Origin: Actinomycetes bacterium
GTDB taxonomy: Bacteria > Actinomycetota > Actinomycetes > Propionibacteriales > Nocardioidaceae
DNA length: 64,000 bases
Direction: 5' to 3'
NCBI GenBank assembly: GCA_023396115.1
Contig: JAEWXC010000074.1
Span: 1-64,000, forward strand
Under the pieces are notes generated by a model that saw only the letters and a list, made by a program, of their open reading frames with translations, ran no database searches and was not told the origin of the DNA. The position numbers and the translations under genes were made by a program. How positions within the stretch are numbered: position 1 is the stretch's first letter; each line of letters starts with the position of its first letter. Below, piece after piece: positions 1 through 7,733 of this stretch.

Positions 1-40
1 GGGGGGGGGGGGGGGGGGGTGGCCGCGCCCCCCCCCCCGG
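1..40. repeat. Homopolymer G19 / C11 tract at the window edge
   Basis: Bases 1-19 are all G. After a 7-8 base interruption, 11 C follow at about 28-38. The two runs could pair as a G/C hairpin downstream of hsaA, whose coding end is at 61. They could equally be a contig-end or sequencing artefact. No gene is seen here. Confidence 0.6.
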
Positions 41-60
41 ACCGGATCAGGGGGTGGAGC

Positions 61-1230
61 TCAGTACATCCCGGGCTCGACCTTGTGGCCGAACTCGATG
101 TCGCCGTACATCTTGAGCGCGCGCTCGGGGTCGTTGGCGGCGTGCACCCGACCGGCGTGGGCGTCACGCCAGGCGCGCTGCAGGTAGGTGCCCTCGGCCA
201 GGGCACGACCGCCGGAGGCCTCGAACAGGGTGTCGATGGCCTCGATGGCGCGGGCGGTGCCCAGCACCTGGTCGCGGCGGACCTTGAGGCGCAGGTTCAG
301 CGGGATCTTCTCGCCCTGGGCGACCAGCGCCTGCTCCTCGCGGATGTTGTTCATCAGCAGCGCCCAGGCGGCGTCGATGTCGGAGCCGGCACGGGCGATC
401 CGAACCGCGGCGAACGGGTCCGAGGAGGCCTTCTCGCCGGCGTAGGCGGCACGCACGCGCTTCTGCTGCATCTCCACGTGCTCGGTGTAGGCACCGCGCG
501 CCATGCCGACGATCGGCGTGGTGATGGTGGTGGTGAACAGCGAGTGGAACGGCAGCTTGTAGAGGTCGGAGGTGTTGACCGCCTGGCCGGGGCCGAAGCA
601 GCGACCGGTGTCACCCATCGAGAGGGCGAACTCCTCGGCGATGAAGGTCTCCTCCACCACGATGTCGTTGGAGCCGGTGCCGCGCAGGCCGACCACGTTC
701 CACACGTCGATGATCTCGTACTTGTCGCGCGGGACCATGAAGGTCTTGAAGTCGACGACCTGACCCTCGGCGTTGAAGACGAGCCCGCCCAGCAGCACCC
801 AGCTGGCGTGCGCCGAACCGGAGGAGAAGCTCCACTTGCCGCTCAGCAGGTAGCCGCCCTCGGTCTGGGTGGCCTTGCCGGTGGGCGCGTAGGAGGAGGA
901 CAGGCGCACGTTGTGGTCCGAGCCCCACACGGCGGCCTGGGCCTTGTCGTCGAAGAGGGCGACCTGCCAGGGGTGCACACCGAGCACCGAGGAGATCCAC
1001 CCGTGCGAGGCGTCGGCCTCGGCGATGTCACGGACCGCGGTGTAGAAGTCGACCGGGTCGGCCTCGAAGCCGCCGTACCGCTTGGGCTGCAGGAGCCGGA
1101 AGAAGCCGGTCTCCTCGAGCTCCTTCACCGACTGCTCGGGGACCTGGCGGAGCCGCTCGGCCTCCTCGGCACGCTGCCGGAAGGACGGTAGGAGGTCACG
1201 CACACCGTCGAGCACTGCCTGGGTCGTCAT
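61..1230 (-). CDS. hsaA: 3-hydroxy-9,10-secoandrostatrienedione (3-HSA) monooxygenase, oxygenase subunit HsaA
   Basis: This is a flavin-dependent monooxygenase of the acyl-CoA-dehydrogenase fold, 389 aa, close to the roughly 394 aa of mycobacterial HsaA. It is expected to hydroxylate 3-HSA to the catechol 3,4-DHSA during cholesterol ring A/B degradation, using reduced FMN from an HsaB reductase, which is not in this window. The protein is collinear with HsaA along its length, including RYGGFEADPVDFY, SGKWSFSSGSAHASW, GLRGTGSND and a C-terminal EASGGRAL segment. I chose the ATG at 1230 because GGAG sits 6 nt upstream; an in-frame ATG at 1242 has no such site. A TAATAT -10 (1279-1284) abuts a perfect KstR box (1284-1297), so cholesterol-inducible expression is predicted. 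It is divergent from kstD. Confidence 0.9.
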   Translation of the reverse strand: MTTQAVLDGVRDLLPSFRQRAEEAERLRQVPEQSVKELEETGFFRLLQPKRYGGFEADPVDFYTAVRDIAEADASHGWISSVLGVHPWQVALFDDKAQAAVWGSDHNVRLSSSYAPTGKATQTEGGYLLSGKWSFSSGSAHASWVLLGGLVFNAEGQVVDFKTFMVPRDKYEIIDVWNVVGLRGTGSNDIVVEETFIAEEFALSMGDTGRCFGPGQAVNTSDLYKLPFHSLFTTTITTPIVGMARGAYTEHVEMQQKRVRAAYAGEKASSDPFAAVRIARAGSDIDAAWALLMNNIREEQALVAQGEKIPLNLRLKVRRDQVLGTARAIEAIDTLFEASGGRALAEGTYLQRAWRDAHAGRVHAANDPERALKMYGDIEFGHKVEPGMY

Positions 1231-1283
1231 CGGCCACTCCATCTCACGCAGCCCAGCCTCGTGCCGGGCGATTGGGTCAATAT

Positions 1284-1297
1284 TAGAACACGTTCTA
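1284..1297. promoter_or_regulatory. KstR operator in front of hsaA
   Basis: TAGAACACGTTCTA is a perfect palindrome and an exact match to the KstR consensus TnnAACnnGTTnnA. It abuts the predicted hsaA -10 (TAATAT on the minus strand, 1279-1284), so bound repressor would block that promoter. Confidence 0.9.
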
Positions 1298-1431
1298 GTT
1301 TTGCGTCCAGTCCGGTCCTGGTGACCCCGGACACGGCCCGCGAATCCCCCGCCGGACGCCCTCCCGGACGCCGTCCCGGGCGGCCCGGCGGACCCACTCC
1401 CGGAAACGGAACCGGCACCGGTTCGGGAGTG

Positions 1432-1445
1432 TAGAACCTGTTACA
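1432..1445. promoter_or_regulatory. KstR operator overlapping the kstD promoter
   Basis: TAGAACCTGTTACA matches TnnAACnnGTTnnA exactly. It overlaps a TACAGT hexamer at 1442-1447 that lies 8 nt before the kstD ATG, so the box covers the likely -10. Confidence 0.87.
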
Positions 1446-1455
1446 GTTCCGTGCC

Positions 1456-3150
1456 ATGAGCACCTCTGTTTCCGCGAACCTGCCCGCGCGCGCGGACGTC
1501 GTCGTCATCGGCGCCGGTGGCGCCGGGATGTCGGCCGCCCTCGCCGCCAAGAAGCAGGGCCTCGACGTGGTCCTGCTCGAGAAGAGCGAGTACTTCGGCG
1601 GCTCCACCGCCCGCTCCGGCGGTGGCGTGTGGATCCCCGGCAACTACGCCCTCAAGGCGGCCGGCCAGGTCTCCGCGGACGACGCCGCGGAGTCGAAGAA
1701 GTACCTCGACTCGATCGTCGGCGACACCGTGCCGAAGGTCCGCCGCGACACCTACTTGGACCGCGGTCCGGAGGTCATGGACTTCATCCGGGACAACACC
1801 CCGGTCCGGTTCAAGTGGGTCCCGCAGTACTCCGACTACCTGCCCGAGCAGCCCGGTGGTCGCGCCGCCGGCCGCTCCTGCGAGCCAGTGCCGCTGGACG
1901 CCCGCTTCCTGGGTGACGAGCTGGACCGCCTGCACCCCGCCTACACCAAGGCGCCGGCCAACATGATCGTCACCCAGGCCGACTTCCGGAAGATGAGCCT
2001 GGGCCTGCGCAACTGGCGGGTGCCGTTCGTCGGCCTGCGGATCGCGCTGTCGAAGATGATCACCACCCTGCTCGGCAAGAAGATGTACGCGATGGGCAAC
2101 GCCATCGCCATCGGCCTGCGCAAGGGCCTCGTCGACGCCGGCGTGCCGGTGGTCTACGGCGCCGACCTGGTCGACCTGGTCGTCGAGGGCGGCCGCGTGG
2201 TCGGTGTGGTCGTGGAGAAGGACGGCGAGCAGCACACCGTCCAGGCCGTTCGCGGCGTGATCCTGGGCTCGGGTGGTTTCGAGCACAACCAGGAGATGCG
2301 CGAGAAGCTGCTGCCCGCGCCGACCAGCTCGGAGTGGTCGACCGGCTCGGCGAACAACACCGGCGCCGGTCTGGAGGCCGGTGTGAAGGCCGGTGCCGCC
2401 ACCGACCTGCTCGACGACGCCTGGTGGGGCCCCACCATCCCGCTGCCCGGCCGCGCCTGGTTCTGCCTGGCCGAGCGCAACCTGCCCGGGTCGATCATCG
2501 TGAACTCCGCCGGGGAGCGGTACATGAACGAGGCGCTCCCCTACGTCGAGGCGACCCACGCCATGTACGAGGCGCACTCGGAGGAAGCCAGCACCGTGCC
2601 CTCGTGGATGGTGATGGACCAGACCTACCGCAACCGCTACATCTTCGCCGGGCTCTCCCCCAAGCAGCCCTTCCCAGGCCGCTGGTACAAGGGCGGTGTG
2701 GTGAAGAAGGCCGCCACCCTGGCCGAGCTCGCTGCCGAGATCGACGTCCCGGCCGAGGCCCTGAGCGCCACCGTCGCGAAGTTCAACGGCTACGCCGCCA
2801 CCGGCGTCGACGCCGACTTCGGCCGCGGTGAGAGCGCCTACGACAAGTACTACTCCGACCCGACGGTCAAGCCGAACCCGTCGCTGCACGCGATCGAGAA
2901 CGGCCCGTTCTACGCGGTCAAGATCGTCCCCGGCGACCTGGGCACCAAGGGCGGCATCGTCACCGACGAGCGGGCCCGGGCGCTGCGCCCCGACGGCACG
3001 GTCATCGAGGGCCTCTACGCGGCCGGCAACGTCTCCTCGGCCGTGATGGGCAACACCTACGCCGGTCCCGGCGCCACGATCGGCCCCGCGCTGGTCTTCG
3101 GCTACCTGGCCGCGCAGGACATCGCCCGCTCGGGCGGCGCCACCACCTGA
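1456..3150 (+). CDS. kstD: 3-ketosteroid delta1-dehydrogenase KstD
   Basis: This is an FAD-dependent dehydrogenase of the fumarate reductase/succinate dehydrogenase flavoprotein family, 564 aa, the usual KstD size. It introduces the C1-C2 double bond into 3-keto-4-ene steroids such as androstenedione, priming ring B for opening. An N-terminal dinucleotide-binding motif VVVIGAGGAGMSAAL lies at about residues 15-29, followed by the family segment STARSGGGVWIPGN. The C-terminal FAD-binding region YAAGNVSSAVMGNTYAGPGA is typical of KstD. The ATG at 1456 lies 8 nt after a TACAGT hexamer, so the leader is absent or very short. A KstR box overlaps this promoter. The gene is divergent from hsaA and followed after 113 nt by a MaoC hydratase. 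Confidence 0.92.
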   Translation: MSTSVSANLPARADVVVIGAGGAGMSAALAAKKQGLDVVLLEKSEYFGGSTARSGGGVWIPGNYALKAAGQVSADDAAESKKYLDSIVGDTVPKVRRDTYLDRGPEVMDFIRDNTPVRFKWVPQYSDYLPEQPGGRAAGRSCEPVPLDARFLGDELDRLHPAYTKAPANMIVTQADFRKMSLGLRNWRVPFVGLRIALSKMITTLLGKKMYAMGNAIAIGLRKGLVDAGVPVVYGADLVDLVVEGGRVVGVVVEKDGEQHTVQAVRGVILGSGGFEHNQEMREKLLPAPTSSEWSTGSANNTGAGLEAGVKAGAATDLLDDAWWGPTIPLPGRAWFCLAERNLPGSIIVNSAGERYMNEALPYVEATHAMYEAHSEEASTVPSWMVMDQTYRNRYIFAGLSPKQPFPGRWYKGGVVKKAATLAELAAEIDVPAEALSATVAKFNGYAATGVDADFGRGESAYDKYYSDPTVKPNPSLHAIENGPFYAVKIVPGDLGTKGGIVTDERARALRPDGTVIEGLYAAGNVSSAVMGNTYAGPGATIGPALVFGYLAAQDIARSGGATT

Positions 3151-3263
3151 GCGCCGGCCCGACGGCCCGCCGGGCGGGACGGCCGACCACACGCACCGCA
3201 CTGCACGAGAAACTTGCTCCGGCGTCCGCCACCGCGGGCGCCGGAGGCACGAAAGGACCCGCC

Positions 3264-4145
3264 ATGCCCATCAACCCCGACATCGCGATCGGTGCCGACC
3301 TCGGCACCACCGAGTTCAGCTGGGCCAGCAGCGACGTGCTGCTCTACCACCTGGCCATCGGTGCGGGGTCGCGCCCCGGCGACAACCTCGACCCCACCGC
3401 GCTGCGCTACACCAACGGGGTGGACCCGCAGGTGCTGCCCAGCTTCGGCATCGTCGCGCCCTCGTTCCACGAGACCGAGGCGCCCTCGGTGGCGATGCCC
3501 GGTGTCGAGATCGACCTGGCCCAGGTGGTGCACGGCTCGCAGTCGATCACCGTCCACGGCCCGATCCCGACCTCCGGCACCGCGAGCATCAACACCAAGC
3601 TCGTCGACATCTGGGACAAGGGCAAGGCCGCGGTGATCTGGCAGGAGTCCGAGGTCACCTCGGCCGACGGCACCCCGCTGTGGACCTCCCGCTCCTCGAT
3701 CTTCGTCAAGGGTGAGGGCGGCTTCTCCGGCAACCGCGGCCAGGCCACCGCCGTGGAGATCCCCGACCGCGCCCCGGACGCCGAGGTCTCCTACACCGTC
3801 ACCCCGCAGCAGGCCCTGCTGTACCGCCTGTGCGGTGACCGCAACCCGCTGCACTCGGACCCCGAGTTCGCCGCCGGTGCGGGCTTCCCGGCGCCGATCC
3901 TGCACGGTCTCTGCTCGTGGGGCATCGTGCTGCGCGAGGTCACCGACGCACTGCTCGCCGGTGACGCCTCGCAGGTGGGCGGGTTCACCGCCCGCTTCGC
4001 CGGGGTCGTCTTCCCGGGCGAGACCATCGCGGTCAAGGCCTGGGACAACGGCACCGAGATCGTCATCGCCGCCACCATCGCCAGCGACGTCGAGGCCCGC
4101 AACGGCGCTCCAGTCCTGGCCGACTGCGTGCTCACCAAGGCCTGA
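3264..4145 (+). CDS. MaoC-family (R)-specific enoyl-CoA hydratase, ChsH3/Hsd4B type
   Basis: This is a 293 aa double-hotdog enoyl-CoA hydratase. The C-terminal hotdog carries the hydratase-2 motif GDRNPLHSDPEFA, with the catalytic Asp and His five residues apart, followed by HGLCSWGI. The N-terminal hotdog lacks the motif, as in two-domain eukaryotic-type hydratases. Length and layout match mycobacterial Rv3538 (Hsd4B/ChsH3), which acts on steroid side-chain enoyl-CoAs, and the position next to kstD supports a steroid role. The exact substrate is an inference. The ATG at 3264 is preceded by AAAGGA at good spacing. The 113 nt gap to kstD has no clear terminator, so co-transcription from the kstD promoter is likely. 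Confidence 0.85.
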   Translation: MPINPDIAIGADLGTTEFSWASSDVLLYHLAIGAGSRPGDNLDPTALRYTNGVDPQVLPSFGIVAPSFHETEAPSVAMPGVEIDLAQVVHGSQSITVHGPIPTSGTASINTKLVDIWDKGKAAVIWQESEVTSADGTPLWTSRSSIFVKGEGGFSGNRGQATAVEIPDRAPDAEVSYTVTPQQALLYRLCGDRNPLHSDPEFAAGAGFPAPILHGLCSWGIVLREVTDALLAGDASQVGGFTARFAGVVFPGETIAVKAWDNGTEIVIAATIASDVEARNGAPVLADCVLTKA

Positions 4146-4174
4146 GCCACGGGCCGCACGGCCCTCGGACACCG

Positions 4175-4212
4175 CACACGGGCGTCTCCCCCACCGGGGA
4201 GGCGCCCGTGTG
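4175..4212. terminator. Bidirectional intrinsic terminator between convergent genes
   Basis: A 17-bp inverted repeat (CACACGGGCGTCTCCCC with GGGGAGGCGCCCGTGTG, one G-U-compatible mismatch) has a 4-nt loop. It lies between the hydratase stop (4145) and the convergent AraC-type gene stop (4227). There is no U tract, as is common in actinobacteria. Confidence 0.85.
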
Positions 4213-4226
4213 CCGTCCCGGAAACC

Positions 4227-5162
4227 TCAGGCGACGACGTCGTCGAAGAGCCCCACCGGGTCGCCCCACCCCAGGGAGTCGTCCCCGGTGGCGGCGGCCA
4301 GGGCCCGGAGCGTCATGGTGCGGCGCAGTGCCCCGAACGTGATGACGTGCAGCACCGCACCCCCGAACGTGGTGCTGCGGGGTGGGGTGTGCTCGGCCAT
4401 CACGAAGGTGTCGGCCAGCCGGCCCGCGGCGAGCACGTCCTCCACGAACTCCACCAGGGCCGGGCCGGCGACCCGGTGCCGCGCCTGCAGCGCCTCGGGG
4501 GTGCTGTCCCCGGCCGGCCGGGGGCGACCCTGCACGGCGTAGGCGTACCGCTCCTCCTGGGTGACCAGTCCGTCGGCGAGACGGCGCAGGGTCACCGGTC
4601 CCCCGTCGCACCACTCGATGTCCATGGCCAGGGTCCGGTCGAGCTCGGCGGCGTCCACCCCGGACAACCGGTCCAGGATCTCGCCGACCACCTCCACGTG
4701 GAACCTCATCAGCGTGTCCAGCGCATCCATCTCGTGCACCTCTCCTCGGTGGCGGATCCGCAGGCCCACCGGTGGGTGGAAGTGGATCCCGTTCGGGGCC
4801 ACCAGTTCGCAGGACGCCAGGGAGCCGATCCGCTGCCGCCAGGCGCCGAGGCTCGCGCCGAACGCGTCGGCGAACGCGCGGGAGAAGCCCTCGCGCGAGC
4901 CGTACCCGGCCTCGGTCGCCACGTCCACCACGGCGGCCTCGGAGCGCAGCAGCGCGTACGCGGCCCGCTCCAGCAGGACCCGGCGGCGCAGCGCCGCGGC
5001 CGACTCGCCCAGGTCGCGGCCGACGAGCCGGTCGGCGTGACGACGCGACAGGAACAGTCGCTGGGCCACGGCGTCTGCGGTCGCGTCCGGGTCTGCCAGG
5101 CACTCCTCGAGAGCGCCGAGGTAGTGACCCAGGGGGTCCGCGACGACTCGGGTGGTGTCCAT
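4227..5162 (-). CDS. AraC-family regulator fused to a DinB-like domain
   Basis: The protein is 311 aa. Residues about 1-113 form an AraC-type double helix-turn-helix, with VAQRLFLSRRHADRLV as the first helix pair and VATEAGYGSREGFSRAF as the second, the latter being the AraC signature. The C-terminal 170 residues resemble a DinB/YfiT four-helix bundle: the segment VLHVITFGALRRTMTLRAL follows the DinB pattern HVxTHGxHHR, but most metal-binding histidines are replaced. So the N-terminal part probably binds DNA and the C-terminal part may be a ligand sensor rather than a thiol transferase (inference). The ATG at 5162 has AGGAGG 12 nt upstream; an ATG at 5174 abuts that site and is less likely. 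The target is unknown. Confidence 0.8.
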   Translation of the reverse strand: MDTTRVVADPLGHYLGALEECLADPDATADAVAQRLFLSRRHADRLVGRDLGESAAALRRRVLLERAAYALLRSEAAVVDVATEAGYGSREGFSRAFADAFGASLGAWRQRIGSLASCELVAPNGIHFHPPVGLRIRHRGEVHEMDALDTLMRFHVEVVGEILDRLSGVDAAELDRTLAMDIEWCDGGPVTLRRLADGLVTQEERYAYAVQGRPRPAGDSTPEALQARHRVAGPALVEFVEDVLAAGRLADTFVMAEHTPPRSTTFGGAVLHVITFGALRRTMTLRALAAATGDDSLGWGDPVGLFDDVVA

Positions 5163-5258
5163 GGGATCCAGCATCCTCCTGCCGGCGGCCGCCGGTGAGA
5201 CGGAATCCGTCGTCACCGCAGCGTCGGCCCGGACACACCGCTGGCGCCCGGAGGAACG

Positions 5259-5300
5259 ACGCACGGGCCGCCCCACCCGGAGGAGGGACGGCCCGTGCGT
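5259..5300. terminator. Hairpin terminator after the secreted Lys-rich protein gene
   Basis: ACGCACGGGCCG (5259-5270) pairs perfectly with CGGCCCGTGCGT (5289-5300) across an 18-nt loop. It lies 15 nt beyond the stop codon of the minus-strand gene ending at 5315 and before the AraC-DinB gene. Confidence 0.75.
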
Positions 5301-5314
5301 GGGTCCTGCGGAGG

Positions 5315-5902
5315 TCAGGCCTTCTTGATGGCCTTCTTCAGCAGCTTGCCGTTCTTGGCGGCGTCGGCCTTGCCGTCGACGGTGAGGTTCACGATGACGA
5401 CCTTGTTCTTCTTGATCGCGACCATGCTGCCGAGGGTGAAGCCCTCGACGTCGATCTTGTAGCCAGCGCTGCCCTTGCCGGCCTTCGGGGTCTTCAGCTT
5501 CGACACGGTGACCGTGCCGAACTCGCTCTTCATGGTGCCGCACTTGGCGCCCACCTTGTAGCCCTTGAGCACCTTCTTGGCGGTGGCGGCGTTCTTGGTC
5601 TCCCAGACGGCGATGTCCCCGGTGGTGGCGCCGGTCATCGGGTTCGGCATGTAGGAGCCGCTCAGCCCGCTCTTGAGCTTGAAGGTCGACGACTTCTTGC
5701 AGGACTTGATGGCGTACCCCTGCTTCACCTTGGTCTTCTTCACGTCGACCTTGGCGACGCCCAGGACCTTGGCGACCTGCGCGGCGCTCACGAGGTCCTT
5801 GGCCTTGACCTTGGCGTCCGCGCCGGGCAGCGCCGCCTGAGCCGGGGCGACGAGCGAGACCGCGAGGGCGGGGACGGCGAGCAGGGCGAGCATGCGCTTC
5901 AC
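5315..5902 (-). CDS. Secreted Lys-rich protein of unknown function
   Basis: I do not recognise this family. The 195 aa product begins with a clear signal peptide (about residues 1-23: two basic residues, then LALLAVPALAVSLVAPAQA, cleavage after AQA). The mature part is rich in Lys, Gly, Val and Thr, with two cysteines (CKKS and KCGT contexts) that could form one disulfide. Small actinobacterial surface proteins of this size often resemble sensor or DUF3558-type domains, but I see no diagnostic motif. The GTG at 5902 is chosen because GGAGG sits 7 nt upstream; ATG codons further upstream would bury the signal peptide. It has its own terminator at 5259-5300 and looks monocistronic. Confidence 0.75.
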   Translation of the reverse strand: MKRMLALLAVPALAVSLVAPAQAALPGADAKVKAKDLVSAAQVAKVLGVAKVDVKKTKVKQGYAIKSCKKSSTFKLKSGLSGSYMPNPMTGATTGDIAVWETKNAATAKKVLKGYKVGAKCGTMKSEFGTVTVSKLKTPKAGKGSAGYKIDVEGFTLGSMVAIKKNKVVIVNLTVDGKADAAKNGKLLKKAIKKA

Positions 5903-6089
5903 AGGAGTTCCTCCGTGTCGTGGGGACCGGCCGTGGTCGGCCGCGTCAGCAGGGCCCGGTTCCTCGGCCCCCGCCGCAGGCATCCTCCCCCATCCGGCGC
6001 GCGGCAAACGACCCGGTCCCCGCGTCGGGACTGTGGCGCGCACCACTGCCCCGCCCGGGCCGGTTCACGACGTGGGTTCCCCGGGACGC

Positions 6090-6130
6090 ACGCTGCCACC
6101 GGCGCCCTGGAGGGCCACCGGTGGCAGCGT
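6090..6130 (-). terminator. Strong terminator of the chsE1E2-chsH2-chsH1-ltp2 operon
   Basis: ACGCTGCCACCGG (6090-6102) pairs with CCGGTGGCAGCGT (6118-6130). The 15-nt interior forms a second stem GCCCT-gg-AGGGC, so the whole hairpin is nearly continuous. It lies 24 nt past the ltp2 stop on the minus strand. Confidence 0.87.
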
Positions 6131-6153
6131 CGCAAGTCGCTCCTCGTCGCGGG

Positions 6154-7347
6154 TCAGCGGGACAGGATCACGCCCGAGGTGGGGACACCGGTGCCGGCGG
6201 TGACCAGCACGTGCTCGCGGTCCCAGGTGGCCGAGGTGCCCTCGACGCCGATGACCTGGTTGACCGAGGTGCCGCGGATCTGGCGCACGCCCTCCAGGAA
6301 GCCGTTCATGCCGTGGATGTAGGCCTCGCCGAGCTGACCACCGTGGGTGTTCACCGGCAGTCGCCCGCCGATCTCGATGCCACCGTCGGCGACGAAGTCC
6401 TTCGCCTCGCCGCGGCCGCAGAAGCCGAGCTCCTCGAGCTGCATCAGCACGTACGGGGTGAAGTGGTCGTAGAGCACCGCCGTGGCGATGTCCTCGGGCC
6501 CCAGGCCGCTCTGCCGGTACAGCTCCCGGCCGACCACACCCATCTCGGGGGTGCCGATGTCGTCGCGGTAGTAGGAGGTCATCACGAACTGGTCGCCGGC
6601 GAAGCCCTGGGCGGCCGCGGAGATCCAGGCCGGGGTCGAGGGCAGGTCGGCGGCCCGCTCGGCGGAGACGATGACCATCGCCACGCCGCCGTCGGACTCC
6701 TGACAGCAGTCGAGCAGGTGCAGCGGCTCGGCGATCATCTTCGAGGCCTGGTGGTCGGCCAGCGTGATCGGCTTGCCGTGGAAGAACGCGGCGGGGTTGT
6801 TCGCCGCGTGCCGCCGGTCGGCCACGGCCACCCGGCCGAAGTCCTCCGAGGTGGCGCCGTAGGTGTGCATGTAGCGCCGGGCCTGCATGGCGACCGTCGC
6901 GGCCGGCGTGGTCAGCCCGTGCGGGTAGGACCAGGCGTTGTCGAGCCCGTTGGTGTTGACCTGCGCGTTGGCCCAGGTCTGGGTCTGGCCGAAGCGCTGC
7001 CCGGACCGCTCGTTGAAGCCGCGGTAGACCAGCACCACGTCGGCCACCCCGGTTGCGACGGCCATCGCGGCCTGCTGGATGGTGCCCCCACCGGCGCCAC
7101 CGCCGTAGTCGATGCGGCTGAAGAACCGGACGTCGCCGGCGCCCAGCTCGCGGGCGATGGCGATCTCCGAGGAGGTGTCCATCTTGAACGTGACCAGGCC
7201 GTCGACGTCGGCCGGCTCCAGCCCGGCGTCGGCCAGCGCGGCCAGGGATGCCTCGACGGAGAGCTGGAGCTCGGAGCGACCCGACTCCTTGGAGAACTCC
7301 GTGGCGCCGATCCCGACGATCGCTGCCTTGCGGGACAGGGTGCTCAT
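6154..7347 (-). CDS. ltp2: Steroid side-chain aldolase Ltp2 (thiolase-like lipid-transfer protein)
   Basis: This is a 397 aa thiolase-fold protein of the SCP-x/lipid-transfer group. Ltp2 performs the retro-aldol cleavage of 17-hydroxy-3-oxo-pregnenone-carboxyl-CoA to androstenedione and propionyl-CoA, in complex with the DUF35 domain of ChsH2. The thiolase nucleophilic cysteine is absent (the IDYGGGAGGGTIQ region has Gly instead), and the VYRGFNERSGQRFGQ and VNTHGGQLGEAYIHG segments are typical of Ltp2. It overlaps chsH1 by 4 nt (ATGA), and both partner genes lie directly upstream in the same operon, as in the mycobacterial igr operon. It is the last gene before the terminator at 6090-6130. 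Confidence 0.92.
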   Translation of the reverse strand: MSTLSRKAAIVGIGATEFSKESGRSELQLSVEASLAALADAGLEPADVDGLVTFKMDTSSEIAIARELGAGDVRFFSRIDYGGGAGGGTIQQAAMAVATGVADVVLVYRGFNERSGQRFGQTQTWANAQVNTNGLDNAWSYPHGLTTPAATVAMQARRYMHTYGATSEDFGRVAVADRRHAANNPAAFFHGKPITLADHQASKMIAEPLHLLDCCQESDGGVAMVIVSAERAADLPSTPAWISAAAQGFAGDQFVMTSYYRDDIGTPEMGVVGRELYRQSGLGPEDIATAVLYDHFTPYVLMQLEELGFCGRGEAKDFVADGGIEIGGRLPVNTHGGQLGEAYIHGMNGFLEGVRQIRGTSVNQVIGVEGTSATWDREHVLVTAGTGVPTSGVILSR

Positions 7348-7733
7348 GCCTTCACCTTCACGGTCGCGGTGACGTGGGCGCCCAGCGAGACGGTGCCCAC
7401 CACCTTCACCTCGTGGATGCCGTCGGCCTCACCGACCACCTCGCCGGTGAACACCATGGTGTCGCCGGGGTAGGCCGGGGCGCCCAGGCGCACCGCCATC
7501 GAGCAGACGAACACGTCGCCGAGCTGCTCGTTGACGTAGCGCTGCACCAGGCCCTGGCTGGTGAGGATGTTGAGGAAGATGTCCTTCGACCCGGCACCGG
7601 TGGCGGCGTCGCGGTCGTGGTGGACGTTCTGGAAGTCCCGGGTCGCGAGCGCGGTGGTGACCACCAGTCGCGTGGTGACGTCGATCGACCACTCGGGCAG
7701 CACGCTGCCGACGGCCAGTGCGGTGGTGCCCAT
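7344..7733 (-). CDS. chsH1: MaoC-like hydratase subunit ChsH1
   Basis: A single-hotdog MaoC protein of 129 aa, the size of mycobacterial ChsH1 (Rv3541c). It pairs with the MaoC domain of ChsH2 to hydrate 3-oxo-4,17-pregnadiene-20-carboxyl-CoA. The catalytic hydratase-2 signature is present as RDFQNVHHDRDAA (Asp then His), so this subunit supplies the active residues. The ATG at 7733 forms a 1-nt TGATG overlap with chsH2; the 3' end overlaps ltp2 by 4 nt. A longer reading upstream to 7784 would run into chsH2 and is rejected. Confidence 0.92.
   Translation of the reverse strand: MGTTALAVGSVLPEWSIDVTTRLVVTTALATRDFQNVHHDRDAATGAGSKDIFLNILTSQGLVQRYVNEQLGDVFVCSMAVRLGAPAYPGDTMVFTGEVVGEADGIHEVKVVGTVSLGAHVTATVKVKA

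Noticed and set aside
19..1191. 390 aa plus-strand open frame opposite hsaA
   Set aside because: It is a shadow of a well-supported gene on the other strand, with no family signature and a composition (Gly/Val/Leu/Ala-rich) typical of antisense frames at this GC content. The same applies to the other long antisense frames (for example 1441-3201, 11521-14271, 28930-31104, 49321-51618, 51483-54695).
3150..3263. Promoter or KstR box before the MaoC hydratase
   Set aside because: No match to the KstR consensus; the nearest candidate (GAAACTTGC) lacks the GTT half. The gene is more likely read from kstD.
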